Shown here piece by piece: positions 16,117-21,976 of a stretch of 21,976 nt of DNA. The translations under genes were made by a program, and so were the position numbers. Each line of letters opens with the position of its first letter. Positions within the stretch are counted from its first letter, which is position 1. The notes beneath the pieces are model-generated. The model worked only from the letters and a program-made list of their open reading frames with translations. It had not been told where the DNA came from and ran no database searches. This DNA is from JAMLIN01 sp964476625 (lineage in GTDB: Bacteria > Pseudomonadota > Gammaproteobacteria > Burkholderiales > Burkholderiaceae_E). The DNA lies in assembly GCA_964476625.1 (NCBI GenBank), contig CAYZBJ010000075.1, positions 1-21,976 on the forward strand, written 5' to 3'.

Positions 16117-16773
16117 TTACACAGGGGGCGGGGTGCGATTGGCTTCGGCCAGGAGGCCGATGATGCACAGCGGCCCCGCCAGCCAGGCGAGCGAAGCGCC
16201 GGGCCAGGCGATCCCCTGGGCGAGCAGCGCCAGGGGCGCCACCCCGACCAGCACGATCGGCAGCAGCCGGCGCGGACCATGCACCAGGCGGATGCCGATC
16301 GCGATCCCGAGCAGTACGCCGGCGATCGCGCCGATCACCGGAGCGGCAGCAGCCGGCACCAGGCCGGCGAGCATCGCGGCCCCGGCGGCCAGCGCATCGA
16401 CCGCGCCGGCAGCCCGCGAACGTGGCCCTTCCGCCGCCCAGTCGAGGACCGCCGCGGCCCCGCCGACGCAGGCGAGCACCGCGAGGCCCATCGCAATCGA
16501 CGCGGGTGCGGCGAACCAGAGTGCGGCCCCGGCGAGCGCCGGCGCCACCAGCCCGCCCCAGAAGCGCCCGCCGCTGGCCGAGCGCCTCACGAAGCAGCCG
16601 AAACCGGCCAGCAGCAAGGCAACCCCGAGCCCGAACCACCAGTTGGCGCTCGGCGCCGTCGCGTGGGCGAGGCGCGACATGAACAGCCACAGGACGAGTC
16701 CGCCACCCGCGGCGGGCAGCGCGGCGATCCGCCAGGAGGACGTGGGCAGCGACGACGGCGGGAGATTGTTCAT
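16117..16773 (-). CDS. Hypothetical multi-pass membrane protein
   Basis: A 218-residue protein not assigned to any family. It is almost entirely hydrophobic Ala/Gly/Leu-rich segments with short charged turns, consistent with about six to eight membrane spans (for example ALPAAGGGLVLWLFMSRL near 18-35, WWFGLGVALLLAGFGCFV near 45-62, and LLPIVLVGVAPLALLAQGI near 168-186). The Met at 16773 (MNNLPPSSLPTSSWR) is preferred because the longer open frame starting at 16989 would run through the intergenic region and into the neighbouring acyl-CoA synthetase gene on the other strand. No strong ribosome site is seen. It sits 12 bp upstream of uvrD, so the two are probably one transcript, though nothing visible links their functions. 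Confidence 0.65.
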   Translation of the reverse strand: MNNLPPSSLPTSSWRIAALPAAGGGLVLWLFMSRLAHATAPSANWWFGLGVALLLAGFGCFVRRSASGGRFWGGLVAPALAGAALWFAAPASIAMGLAVLACVGGAAAVLDWAAEGPRSRAAGAVDALAAGAAMLAGLVPAAAAPVIGAIAGVLLGIAIGIRLVHGPRRLLPIVLVGVAPLALLAQGIAWPGASLAWLAGPLCIIGLLAEANRTPPPV

Positions 16774-16809
16774 CGACGGACTCGGGAAAGTGCAATGATG
16801 GCCGGGATC

Positions 16810-16844
16810 GGGGACCACCCCGGCAGCCCGGGCCGGGGTCCCCG
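16810..16844. repeat. GC-rich interrupted inverted repeat in a divergent promoter region
   Basis: In the 148-bp gap between the divergent membrane-protein and acyl-CoA synthetase genes, GGGGACC-AC-CCCGG is answered by CCGGGGTCCCC about 7 bp later, forming an imperfect hairpin. A second small repeat, TCCGG-CAAA-CCGGA, lies at 16860-16873. Either could be a regulator-binding site; no clear -35/-10 pair was found, so this is only a structural observation. Confidence 0.35.
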
Positions 16845-16921
16845 GTGCATTCCTCATTGTCCGGCAAACCGGAATATGTGAGAGTCGCGTCGAAGAGCAA
16901 ACCACAGGAGGAGACGAGAGC

Positions 16922-18532
16922 ATGCAGACAGACATCCTGTCGCAGTGGCGGCGCCACGCCCGCGAGCAAGGTGACGCGATCGCGTTCATCGCACCGCACC
17001 GGAACTGGACCTACGGCGACCTCGACACCGAGTCCAACCGGATCGCGCAAGGCCTCCTTTCGCTCGGCATCGGGCCCGGCGACCGGGTAGCGGCGCTCAC
17101 CAAGCACACCGGCGAGTGCCTCGCGCTGATGACCGGCGCCAACAAGGTCGGCGCAGTCTGCATGCCGGTCAACTGGCGGCTTGCGCCGCCCGAGATCGCC
17201 TACATCCTCGAGAACGGCCAGGCCAGGCTGCTCATGCGCGACTCCGAATTCGCCGACGCCTGCGCGCAGCTCTCGATCCCGAGCCTTTCGAAGGTGGTCG
17301 GCACGCTCGACGCCGCCGCCGGCCAGCCGGGCCTGCTCGAATGGGCCGCCGGCTTCCCGGCCACCGACACCGGCCGGCAGGCGAACCCCCAGGACACCGC
17401 GCTGCAGCTCTATTCCTCGGGCACGACCGGCCTGCCCAAGGGGGTCGAGCTTTCCTACGCGAACCTCGAGGCCGGCATGCTCGGCAGCATCCCGGCCGAG
17501 ATCGGTTATACCGGCCCTCCGGGCGTGTTCCTCAACGCCCTGCCGACCTTCCACATCGCCGGGATCGGGGTCGCCGTGCTGACCAGTTCGCTGGGCGGAC
17601 TCTCGGTCCTCTATCCGGACTTCAATCCGCCGGCGATCCTCGATGCGATCCCCGAGCACAAGGTCACCCACACCTTCCTGGTGCCGGCGATGATCCAGTT
17701 CCTGCTCCAGGTCCCCGGCATCGAGAAGAAGGACCTGTCGACCCTGCACACCATCTCGTATGGCGCCTCGCCCATCACGGAACGAGTGCTGGTCGACGCG
17801 ATCAAGGCCTTCGGCTGCCGCTTCGGTGGTGCGCGAGGCCGCGCTGGTCGCGGCGCCGNNNNNNNNNNAGTGTACGGCCTGACCGAAACGACGGGCGCGG
17901 TCACCGCGCTGCCCCATGAGGACCATGTCACCGAGGGACCCCGGCGCGACCTGTTGCGCTCGGCCGGCAAGGCAATGCTCGGCGTCCAGGTCAAGGTGGT
18001 CGACGTCGCCACCGGCGAAGCGATGCCCGACGGCGAGGTCGGCGAGGTCTGGATCCACTCGAAGCAGAACATGCTCGGCTACTGGGCCAATCCCCAGGCG
18101 AGCGCCGATGCCATCGTCGATCGCGGCGACGGCGACCCCGGCTGGTTCCGCAGCGGCGACGCCGGCTTCATGCGCGACGGCTACCTGTTCCTGCACGATC
18201 GCATGAAGGACCTGATCGTCTCCGGCGGCGAGAACATCTACCCCGCCGAGGTCGAGAACGCCCTGATGCAGCACCCGGCGATCGCCGACGGCGCCGTCAT
18301 CGGGGTTCCCGACGAACAGTGGGGCGAGCAGGTCAAGGCGATCGTGGTGCTCAAACCCGGCCAGGACGCCGATGCCGACGCGATCATCGCCTTCATGCGC
18401 GAACGCATCGCCCACTTCAAGTGCCCGAAAACGGTCGACTTCGTCGAGGCGATCCCGCGCAACCCGAGCGGCAAGATCCTCAAGCGGGTACTGCGCGAGC
18501 CCTTCTGGAGGGGACGCGACCGGAACATCTAG
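16922..18532 (+). CDS. AMP-forming acyl-CoA synthetase (ANL superfamily), contains assembly gap
   Basis: It activates a carboxylic acid to an acyl-adenylate with ATP and transfers it to CoA. Motifs are in order: A3 P-loop YSSGTTGLPKGVEL (about 163-176), A5 YGLTETTG just after the gap, A7 WFRSGDAGF, A8 hinge HDRMKDLIVSGGENIYPAEV, and A10 PRNPSGKILKR with the catalytic lysine. It resembles long/medium-chain fatty acid or aryl-CoA ligases (FadD3/FadD13-like); the substrate is unassigned. The start has a strong AGGAGGAG about 8 bp upstream. Ten Ns at 17859-17868 interrupt it. The frame is preserved, but 15 codons sit between Phe (CRF) and VYGLTE where family members have about two. That stretch is therefore probably a scaffolding artefact and the true protein is likely about 520-525 residues. 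A promoter must lie in the divergent gap upstream. Confidence 0.88.
   Translation: MQTDILSQWRRHAREQGDAIAFIAPHRNWTYGDLDTESNRIAQGLLSLGIGPGDRVAALTKHTGECLALMTGANKVGAVCMPVNWRLAPPEIAYILENGQARLLMRDSEFADACAQLSIPSLSKVVGTLDAAAGQPGLLEWAAGFPATDTGRQANPQDTALQLYSSGTTGLPKGVELSYANLEAGMLGSIPAEIGYTGPPGVFLNALPTFHIAGIGVAVLTSSLGGLSVLYPDFNPPAILDAIPEHKVTHTFLVPAMIQFLLQVPGIEKKDLSTLHTISYGASPITERVLVDAIKAFGCRFGGARGRAGRGAXXXXVYGLTETTGAVTALPHEDHVTEGPRRDLLRSAGKAMLGVQVKVVDVATGEAMPDGEVGEVWIHSKQNMLGYWANPQASADAIVDRGDGDPGWFRSGDAGFMRDGYLFLHDRMKDLIVSGGENIYPAEVENALMQHPAIADGAVIGVPDEQWGEQVKAIVVLKPGQDADADAIIAFMRERIAHFKCPKTVDFVEAIPRNPSGKILKRVLREPFWRGRDRNI
17859..17868. other. Assembly gap (10 N)
   Basis: Ten unresolved bases inside the acyl-CoA synthetase gene. 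The roughly 34 bp before the gap (from 17825) do not encode the expected protein and look like an untrimmed contig end. Confidence 0.97.
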
Positions 18533-18666
18533 AAGCCCCCGCGAACGGGCCACCCACGCCAGGGCGGCCCCGCCCGGGCACGTCCGGTCCGCTCACGGGT
18601 TCCGAACCGTCACGCTCGCCGGGACGCCGGTCCGCTATCATCGGCGGCCTGGCACCCGAGCGAACC

Positions 18667-19518
18667 ATGGCCAACCAACTGATCCTGACCCTCTCCTGCC
18701 CCGACCGGCGCGGCATCGTCCACGCGGTCTCGGGTTTTCTTCTCGAGCACGGCAACAACATCGTCGAGGCGCGCCAGTTCGAGGACCGCTCGACCGGCCT
18801 GTTCTTCATGCGTGTGCAGTTCAGCGCCGATGAAGGCGCCTCGACCGAGGGCTTCGCCGACGAGTTCGCCGCGATCGCGGCGAAGTTCGAGATGCGCTTC
18901 GCATTTCGCGAAGCCGGCCGGCCGGTGCCCACCGCCATCCTCGTCTCGCGCCAGGGCCACTGCCTCAACGACCTGCTGTTTCGCTGGAAGTCAGGCCTGC
19001 TGCCGATCGACATCCGGGCGATCGTCTCCAATCACCGCGACTTCTACCAGCTGGCCGCCTCCTACAACATTCCCTTCCACGAGATACCCATCAGCGCCGC
19101 GACCAAGCCGCGTGCGGAGGCCCGGCTGGTCGAGGTCCTGGAAGCGGAAGCCGTCGAACTGGTGGTGCTCGCGCGCTACATGCAGGTGCTCTCGGACGGC
19201 TTGTGCGAGCGCCTCGCCGGGCGTGCGATCAACATCCACCACTCATTCCTGCCAAGCTTCAAGGGCGCCCGGCCCTACCAGCAGGCGCACGATCGCGGCG
19301 TCAAGCTGATCGGGGCGACCGCCCACTACGTGACCGCCCGGCTCGACGAAGGCCCGATCATCGAACAGGAGATCGAGCGCGTCGACCATTCGATGGACGT
19401 CACGACGCTCTCGGCGATCGGACGCGACGTCGAGAGCGTGGCCCTCGCCCGCGCGGTGAAGTGGCACGCCGAACACCGCATCCTGCTCAACGGCGCCAAG
19501 ACGGTCATCTTCCGCTGA
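18667..19518 (+). CDS. purU: Formyltetrahydrofolate deformylase
   Basis: PurU hydrolyses 10-formyl-THF to formate and THF, balancing one-carbon pools and supplying formate for purine synthesis. The 283-residue protein has an N-terminal ACT regulatory domain (LTLSCPDRRGIVHAVSGFL, about 6-80) and a C-terminal formyltransferase-fold catalytic domain. The active-site Asn-His-Asp triad is visible: Asn179 and His181 in INIHHSFLPSF, and Asp217 in RLDEGPIIEQ. SFKGARPY and IGATAHYV are also conserved. The start MANQLILTLS agrees with the family; only a weak GAG precedes it. A TATCAT at 18636-18641 could be its -10 box, with no good -35. It is a single gene, followed by a perfect palindrome and then a convergent regulator. 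Confidence 0.95.
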   Translation: MANQLILTLSCPDRRGIVHAVSGFLLEHGNNIVEARQFEDRSTGLFFMRVQFSADEGASTEGFADEFAAIAAKFEMRFAFREAGRPVPTAILVSRQGHCLNDLLFRWKSGLLPIDIRAIVSNHRDFYQLAASYNIPFHEIPISAATKPRAEARLVEVLEAEAVELVVLARYMQVLSDGLCERLAGRAINIHHSFLPSFKGARPYQQAHDRGVKLIGATAHYVTARLDEGPIIEQEIERVDHSMDVTTLSAIGRDVESVALARAVKWHAEHRILLNGAKTVIFR

Positions 19519-19520
19519 GC

Positions 19521-19547
19521 AGGAAATGGGGTCAGACCCCATTTCCT
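19521..19547. repeat. Perfect 27-bp palindrome containing GGGGTCAGACCCC (copy 2)
   Basis: AGGAAATGGGGTC and GACCCCATTTCCT are exact reverse complements around a central A. It starts 2 bp past the purU stop and ends 9 bp before the stop of the convergent IclR-type gene. It could act as a bidirectional terminator or be a REP-like element. Its 13-bp core also occurs next to the dxs stop at 2155-2167. Confidence 0.75.
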
Positions 19548-19556
19548 TCCATTTCC

Positions 19557-20360
19557 CTACCACTCGAGGGTGAGGGACATCGCGTCGGCGGCGCTGCGGA
19601 TCTCGGGGACGAAGTCCAGCATCTGCGCGAGGCTGGTGCGCTCGAGCGGCGCATGGACGGAGATCGCCGCGACCACCGCGCCCTCGGAGTTGCGCACCGG
19701 CAGCGCGACGCCGCAGATGCCGGCGAGGTACTCCTCGTTGTCGATCGCATGGCCACGCTGGCGGATCGACTCGAGCTCGAGCAGCAGGGTGGACGGCTCG
19801 ACCTGGGTTCGCTCGGTGTAGCTGACCAATGGCGAAATGCGCACGAAACGCTCGCGCGCCCGCCGGGGCATCGCCGACAGGAACAGCTTGCCGCTGGCCG
19901 AGGCGTGCATCGGTACGCAGGAGCCGGCCGCGAAGCTCGCCTTCAGGGGCCAGGCGACCTCGACCCGATCGAGATAGAGCACGCTGCTGCCCTGGGGCAC
20001 CGTCAGGTTGACGGTCTCGCCAATCTGCTCGGCGAGTTCCTCGAGGATTGCATGGCGGGCGGCCCGCGAGGGCGAGCGCACCAGGACCCGGCCAGCAAGG
20101 CGGTTGAGCCGCTCCCCGGTGGCATACACCTTCGACCCCGGTTCCCGGGCAATGTAGCCGGCGAATTCGAGGGTACCGAGAATGCGGTAGACGGTCGCCT
20201 TCGGCAGGGAGACCTCCCGGCAGATCGTCGCCAGGGGCGGTGGGTCTTCGCTCGATGCGATCGCCTCGAGGATCCGTACCGCGCGCAGCACCGCCGATCC
20301 CGCAGGAATCTCGGCGTCGCCCGCGGGATCGCGCCGGACTGCCAGCCTCGTCTCGCTCAT
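19557..20360 (-). CDS. IclR-family transcriptional regulator
   Basis: A 267-residue regulator. The N-terminal winged helix-turn-helix (about 20-85: AVLRAVRILEAIASS, then LATICREVSLPKATVYRIL and LEFAGYIARE) is the IclR DNA-binding domain. Residues from about 95 onward form the GAF-like effector domain, with LYLDRVEV, MHASASGKLFLSAM, GHAIDNEEYLAGICGVALPV and the closing AVVAAISVHAP. IclR proteins usually control catabolic genes for small acids or aromatics and often regulate neighbours. No catabolic operon is adjacent here, so its target may be remote. The start is fixed by GGAGGA just before the ATG. It converges with purU and is divergent from leuS across a 540-bp gap. Confidence 0.93.
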   Translation of the reverse strand: MSETRLAVRRDPAGDAEIPAGSAVLRAVRILEAIASSEDPPPLATICREVSLPKATVYRILGTLEFAGYIAREPGSKVYATGERLNRLAGRVLVRSPSRAARHAILEELAEQIGETVNLTVPQGSSVLYLDRVEVAWPLKASFAAGSCVPMHASASGKLFLSAMPRRARERFVRISPLVSYTERTQVEPSTLLLELESIRQRGHAIDNEEYLAGICGVALPVRNSEGAVVAAISVHAPLERTSLAQMLDFVPEIRSAADAMSLTLEW

Positions 20361-20410
20361 TGCTCCTCCCCCTCGTGCGTCGGGCCCTGTCCGGGGTCTC
20401 GCGCGGTTCC

Positions 20411-20439
20411 ATTATCTGGGCTAAGCGCCCCGGAGTCGA
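20411..20439 (-). promoter_or_regulatory. Putative sigma-70 promoter of the IclR-family gene
   Basis: On the minus strand TCGACT (20439-20434) and GATAAT (20416-20411) are 17 bp apart, matching the consensus hexamers at 4/6 and 5/6. Predicted 5' leader is about 45 bases before the ATG at 20360. IclR proteins commonly repress their own promoter. Confidence 0.45.
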
Positions 20440-20846
20440 GGAGTCAGGCGCAAGAGGGCCAGCGGCGAGGCACGACCGGGGTCGACGGACGCGACAAACG
20501 CGGTGTCGGCGACGACACGCGGGCATGGCAGACGGGATGGGGAAGGAAGGCGCGACGGCGGGAGGCAAACGCGGCAAACCGGAGCAGCGGCGCGGCGCTG
20601 CGGCCTCGAGGGAGCGCGGGGGACTCGACGGCCACAGCCGACGGTCCCTTGCTTCTCACGCCCCGGTCCTCTTCCAACCAGTGATCGGTGTCGAGAGGAT
20701 GCGATGGGCGCCGGCGAAACCCGAGTCACGACGGACCGGCGGTCGCTGGCGGGGATGAGCGGCCGAAGGCCCGGAACAGCCCGGCCGAAGCCCGGCTTAC
20801 GGGTCGATACATCCGCTTGCAGACGCTTACCTGAAAGGCGGCTCGC

Positions 20847-20852
20847 TATAAT
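20847..20852 (+). promoter_or_regulatory. Putative leuS -10 box (TATAAT)
   Basis: A perfect TATAAT 48 bp before the leuS ATG. A good -35 at 16-18 bp is lacking; the nearest similar hexamer, TTGCAG at 20817, is 24 bp away, which is too far for a normal sigma-70 spacer. Confidence 0.45.
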
Positions 20853-20900
20853 GGTGAGTTTCGCGCCCGCTCGCCCACACAACCCGGTCCGCCTCGCCCC

Positions 20901-21976
20901 ATGCAACAGAAATACGATCCGCAAGCCGTCGAATCGGCCGCCCGGGACCACTGGCAGGCGATCGACGCCTATCGCGCCATCGAAGGCGATCCGCGCTTCC
21001 CCAAGGGGAAGTTCTACGCCTGCTCGATGCTGCCCTACCCCTCGGGCAAGCTGCACATGGGCCATGTGCGCAACTACACGATCAACGACGTGATGTACCG
21101 GTACAAGCGCATGAACGGTTTCAATGTGCTGATGCCGATGGGCTGGGACGCCTTCGGGCTGCCGGCCGAGAACGCCGCGATCCGCAACAAGGTCGCCCCG
21201 GCGCAGTGGACCTACGAGAACATCGCCTACATGAAGAAGCAGATGCAGGCGATGGGCTTCGCGATCGACTGGTCGCGCGAGATCGCCGCCTGCGACCCGC
21301 GCTACTACCGCTGGAACCAGTGGCTGTTCCTCAAGATGCTCGAGCGCGGCATCGCCTACCGCAAGACCCAGGTCGTCAACTGGGACCCGGTCGACCAGAC
21401 GGTGCTCGCGAACGAACAGGTCATCGACGGGCGCGGCTGGCGAACCGGCGCGCCCGTCGAGCGCCGCGAGATCCCGGGCTACTACCTGCGGATCACCGAC
21501 TACGCCGAGGAGCTCCTCGACCAGGTCGAGAACGATCTCGACGGCTGGCCGGAGCGAGTCCGGATCATGCAGGCGAACTGGATCGGCCGCTCGACCGGTG
21601 TGCGCTTCGCCTTCGAGCACGACATCACCGACGCCGAGGGCCAACTGGTCGGCGATGGCCGCCTCCATGTCTTCACCACCCGGGTCGACACCTTGTGCGG
21701 GGTGACCTTCGTCGCGGTGGCGCCCGAGCATCCGCTCGCCACGGTCGCCGCCGCATCGAACCCCGCGGTTGCCGCCTTCGTCGCCGAAAGCCGCCAGAGC
21801 ACCGTGATGGAGGCCGATCTCGCCACCCTCGAGAAGAAGGGCGTCGCCACCGGCCTGCATGTCCGCCACCCGCTCAGCGGCGAGCCGATCGAGGTCTGGG
21901 TCGGCAACTACGTGCTCATGAGCTACGGCGACGGCGCGGTGATGGGCGTGCCCGCGCACGATGAGCGCGACTTCGC
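20901..21976 (+). CDS. leuS: Leucyl-tRNA synthetase, N-terminal 358 codons, runs off right edge
   Basis: A class I aminoacyl-tRNA synthetase that charges tRNA-Leu. The frame from ATG 20901 (MQQKYDPQAVESAARDHWQA) is open to the window edge, covering roughly 40% of a typical 860-870-residue LeuRS. The catalytic HIGH-type motif is HMGH (52-55) in YPSGKLHMGHVRNY. The CP1 editing domain is entered: the Thr-rich TTRVDTLCG motif and the GDGAVMGVPAHDERD motif, whose Asp residues bind the mischarged amino acid, are both present, so post-transfer editing appears intact. The KMSKS motif and anticodon-binding domain lie beyond the window. No clear Shine-Dalgarno precedes the ATG, but conservation of the first residues supports this start. 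Confidence 0.96.
   Translation, partial: MQQKYDPQAVESAARDHWQAIDAYRAIEGDPRFPKGKFYACSMLPYPSGKLHMGHVRNYTINDVMYRYKRMNGFNVLMPMGWDAFGLPAENAAIRNKVAPAQWTYENIAYMKKQMQAMGFAIDWSREIAACDPRYYRWNQWLFLKMLERGIAYRKTQVVNWDPVDQTVLANEQVIDGRGWRTGAPVERREIPGYYLRITDYAEELLDQVENDLDGWPERVRIMQANWIGRSTGVRFAFEHDITDAEGQLVGDGRLHVFTTRVDTLCGVTFVAVAPEHPLATVAAASNPAVAAFVAESRQSTVMEADLATLEKKGVATGLHVRHPLSGEPIEVWVGNYVLMSYGDGAVMGVPAHDERDF

Larger units (their letters stand above)
20361..20900. other. 540-bp intergenic region between iclR-type gene and leuS
   Basis: Unusually long for this compact window. It holds a likely promoter for the regulator near 20411-20439 and a consensus -10 box for leuS near 20847. Open frames across it have no recognisable domain, and they read as purine-rich GC-skewed low-complexity Arg/Gly/Ala sequence, so I see no gene. 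No tRNA, T-box or attenuator structure was recognised. Confidence 0.5.

Noticed and set aside
13804..16881. A 1025-codon plus-strand frame over uvrD
   Set aside because: Antisense of a complete UvrD with all helicase motifs.
13763..18553. A 1596-codon minus-strand frame reading through the N gap
   Set aside because: Spans uvrD in the wrong frame, a membrane-protein gene and the antisense of the acyl-CoA synthetase; an artefact of high GC.
20503..21093. A 196-codon plus-strand frame upstream of and into leuS
   Set aside because: Wrong frame relative to LeuRS and no ribosome site or domain; kept as non-coding.
20421..21959. A 512-codon minus-strand frame over leuS and its upstream gap
   Set aside because: Mostly antisense of leuS; the remainder is low-complexity Arg/Pro/Ser sequence with no domain.

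Overview
The window is very GC-rich, densely packed with genes, and carries one assembly gap (10 Ns). It looks like a betaproteobacterial chromosome, probably a draft or metagenome-derived scaffold. The evidence is the gene neighbourhoods: dxs-ispA-xseB facing a Rieske oxygenase, and polA / LOG protein / thrB / BPSS1780-type membrane protein / uvrD. High GC opens long spurious antisense frames across most of the window; these were discarded.

Region 1 (1 to about 2170) is the only accessory DNA and is visibly less GC-rich. Reading leftwards on the minus strand from the chromosome it holds: a short AT-richer boundary segment, the first 45 codons of a P4-type tyrosine integrase, a 1.2-kb IS3-family insertion sequence that cuts the integrase, and the 5' end of a type I restriction gene (hsdR) that runs off the left edge. 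The rest of the integrase is missing and no target-site duplication is seen. This fits a genomic island whose integration module was destroyed by an IS-associated deletion.

Region 2 (2177-8391) holds the minus-strand operon xseB-ispA-dxs (exonuclease VII small subunit; isoprenoid precursor synthesis). Divergent from it is a translationally coupled pair, a Rieske oxygenase alpha subunit and a two-domain sulfurtransferase. That pair converges, stop against stop, on a Tat-exported dienelactone hydrolase.

Region 3 (8450-16773) is DNA replication and repair plus threonine synthesis. polA and a LOG-family protein start head-to-head on the same CATG. thrB and a BPSS1780-like membrane protein follow on the plus strand, and the latter overlaps the end of convergent uvrD, which is preceded by an unknown membrane protein.

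Region 4 (16922-21976) holds an AMP-forming acyl-CoA synthetase interrupted by the gap, purU, a convergent IclR-family regulator separated from purU by a perfect palindrome, a 540-bp non-coding stretch, and the 5' third or so of leuS.

I saw no CRISPR array, tRNA, rRNA or clear new defence or biosynthetic system. The most informative signals are the fossil integrase/IS/hsdR junction, the polA/LOG start overlap, the Rieske-sulfurtransferase pair, and the recurring GGGGTCAGACCCC palindrome.
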